Part shown: positions 1-7,795 of the stretch, piece by piece | Layout: each line of letters begins with the position of its first letter | Numbering within the stretch: position 1 is the first letter of the stretch | Assembly: GCA_011526095.1 (NCBI GenBank) | Contig: WYBA01000155.1 | Coordinates: 1-39,352 of the forward strand | Direction: 5' to 3' | Length of the DNA stretch: 39,352 bases | DNA from: Myxococcales bacterium | GTDB taxonomy: Bacteria; Myxococcota_A; Polyangia; Haliangiales; Haliangiaceae | Notes under the pieces: generated by a model | Told to the model about the DNA's origin: nothing | What the model saw: the letters and a program-made list of their open reading frames with translations, nothing else | Databases searched by the model: none | Program-made: the position numbers and the translations under genes

Positions 1-1
1 C

Positions 2-103
2 GCCGCCCGCGGCGCCGACAAGGCGAAGACCGAGACCGCGAAGTCCGTCGCGAAGCCCGCCGCACCCGCAACATCCGGTGGTGCTCGTCGGCGCGCGAAG
101 TGA
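2..103 (+). CDS. C-terminal tail of an upstream gene (partial)
   Basis: The frame opens at the window edge and ends at TGA 101-103, giving 33 residues rich in Ala, Lys, Pro and Arg (reads AARGADKAKTETAKSVAKPA, then more of the same, ending RRRAK). Such a basic, low-complexity tail is common at the C-terminus of DNA- or RNA-binding proteins in GC-rich bacteria, but no domain is visible, so no function is given. A GC-rich hairpin follows at 114-135. The minus strand of the same stretch is also open, so this call is moderate only. Confidence 0.45.
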   Translation, partial: AARGADKAKTETAKSVAKPAAPATSGGARRRAK

Positions 104-420
104 TGACTTCCTAGACCGCGATCAACACCGCGGTCGCAGAGGACGATCGCAGCCTGCTGCTCTTCTACCGCGATGCGCTCGAGCTCGGCTTGCACCCGGT
201 AGATCGCCCGCTGCGCGCCCGCACGTCCGGCCGCGGTGTCGTGACGCGGGAACCCGCCCTGAAAGAGAATGCTCGCCGCTTCGGGGAGGACCACGACGTG
301 CCGGCAGAACGACTGGCGGACCACCTCGAGCACGGCGGTCTTGCCGGCGCCAGGACCGCCGGTCAGGGCGATCCGCTTCGGGGTGTGAACCAGCCGGGAG
401 CACTCGCAATCGGGTCGCAT
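104..420 (-). pseudogene. Truncated AAA_28-type P-loop ATPase/kinase
   Basis: Reading leftward from ATG at 420, the frame gives MRPDCECSRLVHTPKRIALT followed by GGPGAGKTAVLEVV, a clear Walker A loop. Further on come VVVLPEAASILFQGGFPR and a Walker-B-like end AAIVLCDRG. This order matches the AAA_28 family (NadR/Ttd14-like small P-loop proteins), which normally continues after CDRG with a TLDGxAYWP-like segment. Here the similarity stops abruptly after CDRG, near position 135, and the frame runs on into sequence that looks like the tail of the plus-strand gene at 2-103. I read this as a gene cut by rearrangement, although the frame itself stays open to the window edge. It is divergent from the histidine kinase at 458. 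Confidence 0.5.
114..135 (+). terminator. Possible GC-rich hairpin after the partial gene
   Basis: A perfect 7-bp stem GACCGCG / CGCGGTC with an 8-nt loop begins 11 bp after the TGA at 101-103. There is no T-run after it, so it is not a canonical intrinsic terminator. It could also be a chance inverted repeat inside the broken minus-strand ATPase gene. Confidence 0.3.
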
Positions 421-457
421 CGAGCATGAGCCTTGCAGCGTCCATGCCCGGCCAGCC

Positions 458-1942
458 ATGTATGGTTCCAAGGTGACCTTCCCCCGGGCCAGATCCACCA
501 CGGCGCGCCGCATCGTGCTCGCGTTCGGCGCGGTGCTCGTGCTGTTCGCAGCCGCGCTGGTCGTCATCGTGATCGCGCTCCGCCAGATCGCTGACGCGGA
601 GCGCGACGTCGCCCGCCTCGACCATGCCAAGCACGCGGGTCATCAAGCCGCCGCCCTCGCGCGCTCGCAGTACATTCATCAGGCGCACACGCTGCTCGAG
701 TGGAACCAAAGCCACCTACCCCACTACTACGAAACGGCCGCAGAGGCGCGCGAGGCAACCGAGCACCTCTCGCACCAGGTCGCCAGGCCCGAGGCCGCGC
801 AGATCGCCGCGCTGATCGCCGAGAGCGATCGGCGATTCCGCGAGGTGGTGCTCCCCGCGATTGCAACCGGGCGCCGCGACCGTATCCCCGAGCTCCACGA
901 GATGACCGAGCACCCTGTCGAGGAGGTCGTCGCACTCAACGAGACGCTGAATCGATCGCTCGAGGCCGAGGCCGACGCTGCCCAGCGGCGCGCCGAGACG
1001 ATCCGGGCACGCGTGCAGGTCGCCGTCTTCACGTGCTTCGCGCTCGCGATCGTGCTCGCGCTGGGCGTCGGGCTGTACCTGATGCGATCGATCTCTCGCC
1101 CGGTGGCCGCGCTGCGCGCCGGTGCGCTGCGGATCGGTTCCGGTGATCTCACGGCGCGCATCGGCCTGCAGGGCGACGACGAGCTCGCCGAGCTCGGCGG
1201 GACGTTCGACCGGATGGCCGAGGACCTCGGCCGTCACCAGGCCGAACTACTCGAGGCGCACCGTCTGGCCTCGATCGGACAGGTCGCGTCGGGCGTCGCG
1301 CACGAGATCAACAACCCGCTCGGGGTCATGCTCGGCTACCTCACGCTGCTTCGCCGCGACCCGGCGATCGGCGACCGCGAGGAGCTGCGCATCCTGGAAG
1401 ACGAGACCCGGCAGTGCCAGACCATCGTCGCCGGGCTACTCGATCTCGCACGGCCGGTCCGGCTTCAGCTCGGCGAGGTCGACCTCGCCGAGCTCGCGCG
1501 TGATGCCGCCGCGCGCCTCGCCGAGAGCGGCCGCTCCGAGGGCGTGACCGTTCGCGTGCGCGATGACAGCCCGGTCCAGGTGTCGGCCGACGAAGGGAAG
1601 CTCCGGCAGATCGTCATGAACCTCCTCGGCAACGCCGTCGAGGCGGCGCGCGAGAGCGGCGCGAGCGCACCCGAGGTCGAGCTGTCGTGGGAGCGCCGCG
1701 GCGAACACGCCGCGCTGTACATCGATGACCGTGGCCCCGGCGTTCCCGAACAGGCGCGCGCCCGGCTGTTCGAACCGTTCTTCACCACGCGGGCACGCGG
1801 CCACGGCCTCGGTCTGGCGATCGCTCGAACCCTGGCGCGCGCCCACGGCGGCGACGTCGAGCTCACCGATCGCGCCGACGGCCCCGGCGCCCGCGCGACG
1901 CTCTGGGTCCCCATCGAGTCAGTTCAGGAGAAAGCGGCATGA
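458..1942 (+). CDS. Sensor histidine kinase (HAMP, HisKA, HATPase_c), ZraS/AtoS-like
   Basis: A 494-aa membrane sensor kinase. TM1 spans about residues 18-43 (IVLAFGAVLVLFAAALVVIV). A mostly helical extracytoplasmic sensor of about 150 residues follows, then TM2 at about 188-210, a HAMP linker (RSISRPVAALRAGALRIGSG), the HisKA H-box GVAHEINNPLGV with phospho-accepting His at about residue 282, and an HATPase domain with N-box NLLGNAVEAA, G1 DDRGPGVP and G2 GHGLGLAIA. There is no PAS domain. This layout is that of the partners of NtrC-type regulators. The stop overlaps the start of the activator gene by 4 bp (ATGA), so the two are a translationally coupled pair. Start: ATG 458 has no clear ribosome site; GTG 473 is an alternative. 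The signal sensed cannot be read from the sequence. The metal-efflux genes nearby suggest metal or envelope stress (inference). Confidence 0.93.
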   Translation: MYGSKVTFPRARSTTARRIVLAFGAVLVLFAAALVVIVIALRQIADAERDVARLDHAKHAGHQAAALARSQYIHQAHTLLEWNQSHLPHYYETAAEAREATEHLSHQVARPEAAQIAALIAESDRRFREVVLPAIATGRRDRIPELHEMTEHPVEEVVALNETLNRSLEAEADAAQRRAETIRARVQVAVFTCFALAIVLALGVGLYLMRSISRPVAALRAGALRIGSGDLTARIGLQGDDELAELGGTFDRMAEDLGRHQAELLEAHRLASIGQVASGVAHEINNPLGVMLGYLTLLRRDPAIGDREELRILEDETRQCQTIVAGLLDLARPVRLQLGEVDLAELARDAAARLAESGRSEGVTVRVRDDSPVQVSADEGKLRQIVMNLLGNAVEAARESGASAPEVELSWERRGEHAALYIDDRGPGVPEQARARLFEPFFTTRARGHGLGLAIARTLARAHGGDVELTDRADGPGARATLWVPIESVQEKAA

Positions 1943-3333
1943 TCAAAGCCCACGTGCTCGTCGCCGACGACAAGGAGAACATCGTCAAGCTGATCCGCCG
2001 GATCCTCCCGGAGGATCGCTTCGACGTCACCACCGCCGAGGACGGCGCACGTGCGATGGCCCTGCTCGCCGCCGGCAGCTTCGACGTCGTCGTCACCGAC
2101 ATCCGCATGCCCGGCGCCGACGGCATCGCCGTGCTCCACGAGGCGCGGGCCCGCGATCCGGACATCGAGGTCGTGCTGATGACGGCGTACGCCACGATCC
2201 CCGCCGCTGTCGACGCCATGCGCCAGGGCGCGTTCGACTACCTCGCCAAGCCGTTCGAACCCGACGAGGCGCTGCTGATCGTCGAGCGTGCGCTCGAACG
2301 CCGCCGACTGCGCCAGGAGGCGCGCGACCTGCGTCGCGCGCTCCAAGGTACGCAGCGGATCGACAACCTGGTCGCGCGAAGCCCGGTGATGGCGCCGGTA
2401 CTCGCGCTCGTGCATCGCGCCTCGGCCAGCGACGCGACCGTGCTGATCACCGGCGAGAGCGGCACCGGCAAGGAGGTCGTCGCGCGCGCGATCCACAACT
2501 CCGGCGAGCGCAAGAGCAGGCCGTTCGTCGCGGTCAACTGCGGCGCCATCCCGGAGACCCTGCTGGAGAGCGAGCTCTTTGGCCACGCGAAGGGCGCGTT
2601 CACCGGCGCCAACGCCGATCACCGCGGTCTCTTCGAGGAGGCGACGGGCGGCACGATCTTCCTCGACGAGATTGCCGATCTGCCGCTCCCCATGCAGGTG
2701 AAGCTGAACCGCGTACTCCAGGAGAAGAAGGTGCGCCGCGTCGGCGCGACCGACGAGCGCCCGGTCGACGCGCGGGTGATCGCCGCGACCAACGTCGACG
2801 TCAGGGCTCGCGTCGCCGGCGGCCAGTTCAGGGAGGACCTCTTCTACCGTCTCAACGTGCTCGGGCTCGTCCTTCCTCCTCTCCGCGAGCGGCGCGAGGA
2901 CATCCCGACCCTCGCCGCGTTCCTGCTCGAGCGGCATCGCCGCCACGGCGTCCCGGAGGGGTTCACCGCGGAGGCGCTGACCGCGCTCGTCCAGTACGCG
3001 TGGCCGGGCAACGTCCGCGAGCTCGAGAACGCGATCGAGCGGGCCGTCGCCGTCACCGATGGCCCGCGCATCGAGCTCGAGGCCCTGCCCGACGAGGTGG
3101 CGTCGATCCTGCGTCCGCGGATCACCCGCGGCACCGAGAGCCGCCTCACCTACCGCGAAGTCGTCGACCTCGCGCGGGACCGCGCGTCGCGCGAGTACCT
3201 GATCGCGCTGATGCGCGAGCTCGAAGGGAACGTCACCGACGCCGCGCGGCGCGCGGGAATGGAGCGCGAGAGCTTGCACCGCCTGCTCAAGCGCTACGGG
3301 GTCCGCTCCGAGGACTTCAAGCAGCGCGAATGA
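1939..3333 (+). CDS. NtrC-type sigma54-dependent response regulator
   Basis: 464 aa with the full three-domain layout. The receiver (1-120) has acidic pocket D10-D11, phospho-acceptor D54 in VVVTDIRMPG and the conserved Lys in LAKPF. The AAA+ domain (about 140-385) has Walker A GESGTGKE at about 172, the sigma54-contacting loop GAFTGA at 219-224 and Walker B GGTIFLDEI. A WPGNVRELENAIER segment follows. The C-terminal Fis-type HTH (about 425-464) is VTDAARRAGMERESLHRLLK. With GAFTGA and both Walker motifs intact it should activate sigma54 promoters when phosphorylated by the coupled kinase. Its recognition-helix sequence RESLHRLL is identical to that of the two AAA-less proteins at 8459-9043 and 10834-11343, so all three may bind the same DNA. 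Its 3' end overlaps the convergent ligase gene by 17 bp. Confidence 0.95.
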   Translation: MIKAHVLVADDKENIVKLIRRILPEDRFDVTTAEDGARAMALLAAGSFDVVVTDIRMPGADGIAVLHEARARDPDIEVVLMTAYATIPAAVDAMRQGAFDYLAKPFEPDEALLIVERALERRRLRQEARDLRRALQGTQRIDNLVARSPVMAPVLALVHRASASDATVLITGESGTGKEVVARAIHNSGERKSRPFVAVNCGAIPETLLESELFGHAKGAFTGANADHRGLFEEATGGTIFLDEIADLPLPMQVKLNRVLQEKKVRRVGATDERPVDARVIAATNVDVRARVAGGQFREDLFYRLNVLGLVLPPLRERREDIPTLAAFLLERHRRHGVPEGFTAEALTALVQYAWPGNVRELENAIERAVAVTDGPRIELEALPDEVASILRPRITRGTESRLTYREVVDLARDRASREYLIALMRELEGNVTDAARRAGMERESLHRLLKRYGVRSEDFKQRE

Positions 3334-4651
3334 CCAGCGGCGCCTTGCCGAGCGCGGTGCGCGGGATCGTGTCGACCGTCTCGACCCGCACCGGCAGCCC
3401 GGCGACGCCTTGCCGCCCGAGCTCCTTGGCCACCGTCCTCGCGACGGCGTCGAGGTCGACGCCGTCCGGGCGCTCGAGCAGGACACGCACCGACTCGCGC
3501 CCGGTGATCACCTGCCACGCAGCCGCCGGCACCAGCTCGAGCACGCGATGAAACACGTTCGGGTGGACCGCGACGTTGCCGCCGACGAGCGCGGGGAGCT
3601 CGACGATGTCCTCGGCCCGACCCTCGACGCGGTCGAGCAGCGCGAAGCCGATGCCGCAGTCGCAGCGCTCCGCGGACAGCGCGACACGATCGCTCATCTC
3701 GTACCGGATCAGCGGCTGGGTCCGCGAGAACAGCACCGTGACCAGGACGCTCGCCCCGACGACACCCGCCGGCACCGGCCGGTGATGCTCGTCGACCGAC
3801 TCGACGATGACGAGATCCTCGTAGAGGTGCTTCCGGTGGCGCGAACAGTCCGACGCGAGGTCGGCGGTCTCCGTGGCCGCGTAGACGTCGAACGGCTCCA
3901 CACCCCACGCGGCGTGCACGCGGCGCTTTGTCTCGTCGGTGAGCACCTCGGAGGCCGACATCACCGCGCGAGGTGACACCCGGAGCCTCCCTTCACGCTG
4001 CTCGGAGGCGAGCACGTGGAGCATCGAGGCGTATCCGACCAGGCAGTCCGGCTGGAACGCGTTGAGCTTGTCGATCGTGTCGGGTAGCGGATCGGTGGCG
4101 TCGAGCCGCAGCGTCGGCACGAAGCGGCTGTGGACGGTCGCGCCGACCCGTGCCGACGCGTGCCAGGGAACGCGCGAACTGACGACCGCCATGCGCACCT
4201 TGTGGGTCAGGCCAGCGGCCACCCCGGCCCACTCCTGCGCGCGGGCGTACGAGGCGATGTGCGTGATCCACTCGTCGTGATCGAGGAGGAACACGCCGCG
4301 CCGGCCGGTGCTGCCGGACGTGGCGCAGACGACGTAGCGGTCGCGAAACAACCCGTCGCCCGCGGTGTCGAGGTGGGCGAGCACGTCGGCGAGGCGCACC
4401 TCCGGATCGACCACGAGCTCGTCGAAGTGCTCCATCACGGTGGCCTTGGTCAGCACCGGTAGCTGATAGAGCGACGCCGCGTCGAGTCCGCGATGGAAGC
4501 GGTGGTAGAAGCGCGACCGCGCCATCTCGTGCGCGCGCAGCTCCGCCAGGGCGCATTCCTGATGGTACGCGAGGTCGCCCCGGTCCCAGCGCTGGTGCCG
4601 CCGGATCGCGCGCCGTCGGGCCAGCACCGCGATCAGCGTCCTGATCTTCAT
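3317..4651 (-). CDS. PaaK-like AMP-forming ligase (phenylacetate-CoA ligase / F390 synthetase family)
   Basis: 444 aa, the usual length for the PaaK branch of adenylate-forming enzymes. The phosphate-binding loop VCATSGSTGRRGVF is near residue 110. The A5-like motif is DVYAATETADLASDC. A segment FSRTQPLIRYEMSDRV and a small Cys cluster CDCG follow, and the C-terminal domain ends with the usual PRTALGK-type lysine motif (IPRTALGKAPLVIR). The family activates a carboxylic acid with ATP and transfers it to CoA or another acceptor; the substrate cannot be predicted. It is the last gene of a three-gene unit (mlp-like lipoprotein, small protein, ligase) with only 6 bp to the gene before it. Its tail overlaps the convergent response regulator gene by 17 bp. 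Confidence 0.85.
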   Translation of the reverse strand: MKIRTLIAVLARRRAIRRHQRWDRGDLAYHQECALAELRAHEMARSRFYHRFHRGLDAASLYQLPVLTKATVMEHFDELVVDPEVRLADVLAHLDTAGDGLFRDRYVVCATSGSTGRRGVFLLDHDEWITHIASYARAQEWAGVAAGLTHKVRMAVVSSRVPWHASARVGATVHSRFVPTLRLDATDPLPDTIDKLNAFQPDCLVGYASMLHVLASEQREGRLRVSPRAVMSASEVLTDETKRRVHAAWGVEPFDVYAATETADLASDCSRHRKHLYEDLVIVESVDEHHRPVPAGVVGASVLVTVLFSRTQPLIRYEMSDRVALSAERCDCGIGFALLDRVEGRAEDIVELPALVGGNVAVHPNVFHRVLELVPAAAWQVITGRESVRVLLERPDGVDLDAVARTVAKELGRQGVAGLPVRVETVDTIPRTALGKAPLVIRAA

Positions 4652-4657
4652 GGCGAC

Positions 4658-4915
4658 CTATGCGATCGCCGCCGCCTGAGGCTGGGGGTGGCCGAGGTGG
4701 ATCACTCGCTGCCACATCGCGCAGCGCTCGCGGGTCATGCCGGCGGCGAAGCACCACGCGACCGTCGATCGCGCGATCTCGACCGCGATGTCGTGCGGCT
4801 CGCCCTCGGCCTCCAGGTCCGCGACATACTCGCGCAGGAAGCGACGCGCGTCGCCCTCGTGGTCGATCGCGAGGATGGCCGCATTGAGTGCCACCTCCGA
4901 GCGCGGCGTCCTCAC
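4658..4915 (-). CDS. Small conserved-looking hypothetical protein
   Basis: 85 aa starting at GTG 4915, which overlaps the upstream lipoprotein stop by 4 bp (GTGA). I prefer this coupled start to longer upstream ones, which would run through the lipoprotein gene in another frame. The sequence reads VRTPRSEVALNAAILAIDHE, then a helical region RRFLREYVADLEAEGEPHDI, STVAWCFAAGMTRERC, and a His/Pro tail. There is no signal peptide or membrane segment, so it is probably cytoplasmic. No family recognised. Its place between a metal-binding-type lipoprotein and a CoA-ligase-like enzyme gives no firm function. Confidence 0.7.
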   Translation of the reverse strand: MRTPRSEVALNAAILAIDHEGDARRFLREYVADLEAEGEPHDIAVEIARSTVAWCFAAGMTRERCAMWQRVIHLGHPQPQAAAIA

Positions 4916-5325
4916 GGCTCGCCCCCGTAGTTGCGCAGGTTCGCCTGGCTCGCGAAGTACAGGACGTTGCCCTCGGCGTCCTTCGCGATCACCGCGGCCG
5001 CCTTGTCGACCTTCTCCCCGCTGACCGGATCGACGGCCGTGCGGGTGTCGGGCTCCTTCGCGAGCCGTTCCTTGCACATCGGGCAACAGCCGAAGTAGGT
5101 CTTGCCTTCGACCTCGACCGGGATCTGGGCCTTGCCCATGTACGTGTTGTTGACCATGCAGACCAGGCTCGGATCCTCGACCTCGGTGAGCCCGTTCGAG
5201 AGCTCGTGTGACGTCGCGGCCTGGCTACCGGCCTGCGACGATGTGTCGCCGGAGTCCTTGGCGCAGGCGCCGGCGAGACCGGCGATCAGGGTGAGCACGA
5301 TGGCGTGGGTGGTGCGGAGCAGCAT
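4912..5325 (-). CDS. TRASH/YHS-like metal-binding lipoprotein (MlpB-like)
   Basis: 137 aa. It begins with a lipoprotein signal peptide (MLLRTTHAIVLTLIAGLAGAC; lipid-bearing Cys about residue 21) and a Ser/Gln-rich linker. The domain then holds VCMVNNTYMGKAQIPVEV, GKTYFGCCPMCKERL, a DPVSGEKVDKA block and a final FASQANLRNY. The CxM...CCPMC cysteines and the DPVSG/YFAS pattern are those of TRASH/YHS-type metal-binding proteins, so it probably binds a soft metal such as Cu or Zn at the outer face of the cell. It heads the operon 5325-3317. A strong -24/-12 match ends 13 nt before its ATG, and two tandem GTGAC-N7-GTCAC dyads lie further upstream. Confidence 0.8.
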   Translation of the reverse strand: MLLRTTHAIVLTLIAGLAGACAKDSGDTSSQAGSQAATSHELSNGLTEVEDPSLVCMVNNTYMGKAQIPVEVEGKTYFGCCPMCKERLAKEPDTRTAVDPVSGEKVDKAAAVIAKDAEGNVLYFASQANLRNYGGEP

Positions 5326-5337
5326 GACCCTACCCGT

Positions 5338-5353
5338 AGCAAGGGACGCACCA
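5338..5353 (-). promoter_or_regulatory. Sigma54 (-24/-12) promoter of the MlpB-like operon
   Basis: On the minus strand the sequence is TGGTGC-GTCCC-TTGCT, against the consensus TGGCAC-N5-TTGCW. GG and GC are exactly 10 nt apart. The predicted transcript start lies 2 nt before the ATG at 5325, so the mRNA would be essentially leaderless. Confidence 0.7.
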
Positions 5354-5383
5354 GGCGCATCCCCAGGAACCCGCATCCGGCGC

Positions 5384-5420
5384 GTGACGTTCTCGGTTAC
5401 ACCGTGAGCAACGCGGTCAC
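5384..5420. promoter_or_regulatory. Two tandem 17-bp operator dyads (GTGAC-N7-GTCAC type)
   Basis: Two sites sit at 5384-5400 (GTGACGTTCTCGGTTAC) and 5404-5420 (GTGAGCAACGCGGTCAC). Each has one mismatch from the perfect dyad. Their centres are 20 bp apart, about two helical turns, so dimers could bind side by side on the same face. They lie 30 bp upstream of the -24 element of the MlpB-like operon and overlap the stop codon of the GH57 gene. Confidence 0.7.
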
Positions 5421-7651
5421 GCGATCGCGACCGTCTGCTCGTCGGGGACGCATCCGGCGGCGCAATGGCACTCCTCGTCGTTGCACCGGAACCGGAAGCG
5501 CACGACGCGCGCGCCCGGGAACGGCCCGAGGACGCGCTGGAACCGGCGTGATCCGGCCAGGACGCCTCCGGTCGGCGCGAGCGGCGCGCGCACGGCCTCG
5601 CCATCGTCGACCCGCCAGCTGAGCGTGCCGGGGCAGTTGGTCCGGATCGCCAGCGGCTGGTCGCGGCCGATGCGTCCGAGCTTGCGCGTGAACGTCCAGA
5701 CCGCGATCGGCGGGGCAACACCGATCGCCAGATCCGGGGCCGGCAACCCGGCGAGCTGATAGGCACGCGCGAGGTGCCGGCGGTGGAGCCGGTCGAACTC
5801 GTCGTCGCGTCCCGAGTCCTGGTCGGCGCCCAGCCACCAGAACCAGTCGCTGCCCTCCGCGGCGAGCAGCGACTCGTACGCGGCGCCCCGCAGCGAGCCC
5901 GAGGCGGCCAGCGCACCTCGCGCCTCCGAGACCATCGCCCACGCGGCGTTCTCGTCGGGTTCGCCGATCCAGGTGCCAAGCTCGGCGCCTGCGCGCGATC
6001 CGGCCTCGTCGATCCACGACGCGGTGGCCAGCCGGTGGACGCGCGGCAGGTCGTCGACGTCGTGCTCCACGAGGAAGCGAGCGCAGGTAGTCGTCTCGAG
6101 CTCCGACGACGCGGCCAGGCGGCGATACAGCGCCTCCAGGAACGGACGTCCGTCGTCTCGATAGCTGCCCCACGCGTTCTCGCCATCGAGAGCGATCGTG
6201 ACCACGTGCTCGCCCTCCGCAGGCAGTCCGCGTGCGCGCTCGAGCAGCGCCTCGACGAGATCCGTCGCGGCGGTCTCGGGCTCGCGCCGGTGCAGCCAGA
6301 AGCCGATCGCGTCGCTCAGCACGGTGTCGCGGAAGAAAACCGCGAGACGGGCGACACCCTCCCCGGCCCGGTACACCGAATGCCGGATCGCCGGGTGCGC
6401 CACCTCGTAGCCGAACTGCCCGGAGCGCGCGAGCACCGCCTGGTCGGTCGCGATCCACTTGACGCCATGGCGCGCCAGGACCGGAAGCATCGCCTCGCTG
6501 ACCGCGCCCTCGGCCGGCCACACCCCCAGCGGCGGCGCGCCGAACCAGCGGGCGTGCGCGCGTGTCGCGCGAACCACGTGCGCCTCCGCGTCGTCGGCGA
6601 AGAACAGTCCCGGCGGCACCGCGCCGCCGTCGCGATCGACGGTGGCCGCCGCCGGCTCGAGCAGGATGGGCAGGATCGGATGGTAGTACGGTGTGGTCGT
6701 CAGCTCGACGTGGCCCGCCTCGGCGAGCTCGCGGTAGAGCGGCACGATCGCGCGCAGCACCTTGCGCTGCTCGGCGACCAGCGCCGTGACGTCGTCGAGC
6801 GTGAAGTCACGCTGCTTCGCGACGAGGCGCGCGACGGACGCGGTCTGCCCTCCAGGGAGCTCGACGTCGCCGGTGCGTAGCTCGTGGCAGCACCAGGCCA
6901 GGTTGAACCACATCTGCAGGTCGCGGAGCTCCTGCGGCGAGAGCGCGCGCCCGGCCTCTCGCGCGTCGAAGAGCTCGCGGTAGCGTGGATGCACGAAGAT
7001 CTGCCGGTGCCAGTCGGCGTCGAAGAACGTGCGCAGGATCTCGTCGCGCGCACCGTCGTCGAGCTCCTCGGCGGGGATCAGCGTCAGATCGAGCGCGCGA
7101 TCGGTCGCGCCCTCGTCGTACGCGGTGAGCTGCGCGACCAGGCTCGGCGTCAGGTTGAAGACGACCTCGATGCCGGGCACCGCGCGGACCCGGAGCGCCA
7201 TGCCGAGGTAGTCGCGCAGCGCGTGCAGCCGGACCCAGGGCATCTGCAGCGCGCCGGCGACCGCGCCGGCTCCGAGATCGAGGTACCACGGCTGATGGTG
7301 GTGCCAGATCAGCGCGACCTTCGCGCGCGCGCCCGCGATGAAGCTCCACGGCTGCGAACGAAGCTCGTGACCTTCGTGGTTACCCATGGCCTCGTACGTC
7401 ACACGGTCGCCGCGGTCGAAGCGCCCGAGCTCCGCCTCCCAGTAGCGATTCTGACCGGCGCCGGCGACCAGGCGCGCCGGCCGCTTCTCGCGCGCGCTGC
7501 TCGCGCCCCGCTCGACGGTGAGCGCGACGCCGACGTCTTCGACCGCCGCCGGCCACGACCCGATCCGGACCGTGACGAGCTCCCCGGGCACCGGGCGCGC
7601 GGGGCTGCGCGCGGCGTCGTCGGTGAGGTGCCACAAGGTGGCGGCGGTCAT
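5417..7651 (-). CDS. Glycoside hydrolase family 57 (alpha-amylase-like)
   Basis: 744 aa from ATG 7651. An N-terminal region of about 90 residues is followed by the GH57 catalytic domain, which opens with KVALIWHHHQPWYLDLGAGA (His-rich first motif). It goes on to FNLTPSLVAQL, WFNLAWCCHE, LGVWPAEGAVSEAM with the likely catalytic Glu near residue 380, IATDQA, and ALDGENAWGSY with the catalytic Asp near 480. A helical C-terminal domain and a small Cys-containing tail (CNDEECHCAAGC) follow. No signal peptide was seen, so it should act in the cytoplasm on alpha-glucans such as glycogen. The start is chosen because a -24/-12 promoter ends 13 nt before it; a longer frame to 7759 would run through that promoter and the dyad at 7743. 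Confidence 0.88.
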   Translation of the reverse strand: MTAATLWHLTDDAARSPARPVPGELVTVRIGSWPAAVEDVGVALTVERGASSAREKRPARLVAGAGQNRYWEAELGRFDRGDRVTYEAMGNHEGHELRSQPWSFIAGARAKVALIWHHHQPWYLDLGAGAVAGALQMPWVRLHALRDYLGMALRVRAVPGIEVVFNLTPSLVAQLTAYDEGATDRALDLTLIPAEELDDGARDEILRTFFDADWHRQIFVHPRYRELFDAREAGRALSPQELRDLQMWFNLAWCCHELRTGDVELPGGQTASVARLVAKQRDFTLDDVTALVAEQRKVLRAIVPLYRELAEAGHVELTTTPYYHPILPILLEPAAATVDRDGGAVPPGLFFADDAEAHVVRATRAHARWFGAPPLGVWPAEGAVSEAMLPVLARHGVKWIATDQAVLARSGQFGYEVAHPAIRHSVYRAGEGVARLAVFFRDTVLSDAIGFWLHRREPETAATDLVEALLERARGLPAEGEHVVTIALDGENAWGSYRDDGRPFLEALYRRLAASSELETTTCARFLVEHDVDDLPRVHRLATASWIDEAGSRAGAELGTWIGEPDENAAWAMVSEARGALAASGSLRGAAYESLLAAEGSDWFWWLGADQDSGRDDEFDRLHRRHLARAYQLAGLPAPDLAIGVAPPIAVWTFTRKLGRIGRDQPLAIRTNCPGTLSWRVDDGEAVRAPLAPTGGVLAGSRRFQRVLGPFPGARVVRFRFRCNDEECHCAAGCVPDEQTVAIA

Positions 7652-7663
7652 GCTGACGAGCGG

Positions 7664-7679
7664 TGCAAGATGTCCGCCG
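7664..7679 (-). promoter_or_regulatory. Putative sigma54 promoter of the GH57 gene
   Basis: The minus strand reads CGGCGG-ACATC-TTGCA. The -12 TTGCA is perfect and the -24 GG is correctly spaced, but the rest of the -24 box is poor. The predicted start site is 2 nt before ATG 7651. Confidence 0.5.
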
Positions 7680-7742
7680 CAGCGAGCGCGCAGAGCCTGC
7701 GGATCGGCCGCTCCGTGCCGCACATCCTGCGCGGTTTCGAGT

Positions 7743-7759
7743 GTGACCGCACCGGTCAC
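7743..7759. promoter_or_regulatory. Operator dyad GTGAC-N7-GTCAC (perfect) between divergent genes
   Basis: GTGACCGCACCGGTCAC sits between the GH57 gene (minus) and the lipoprotein gene at 7796 (plus). It is 6 bp from the -24 box of the lipoprotein promoter and about 64 bp from that of GH57, so one site could serve both. Confidence 0.75.
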
Positions 7760-7764
7760 TTACC

Positions 7765-7780
7765 GGGCGCGCTCGATGCA
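7765..7780 (+). promoter_or_regulatory. Putative sigma54 promoter of lipoprotein gene 7796
   Basis: GGGCGC-GCTCG-ATGCA, with GG and GC 10 nt apart. The predicted transcript start is 5 nt before ATG 7796. There is no Shine-Dalgarno sequence between them. Confidence 0.5.
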
Positions 7781-7795
7781 CCACCGTCGTGCACC

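Noticed and set aside
7367..7383. GTGAC-N7-GTTAC inside the GH57 gene
   Set aside because: Single-mismatch match within coding sequence, with the number expected by chance; no promoter nearby.
7652..7759. N-terminal extension of the GH57 protein
   Set aside because: It would translate through the -24/-12 box and the operator dyad; ATG 7651 fits the promoter and the domain start.
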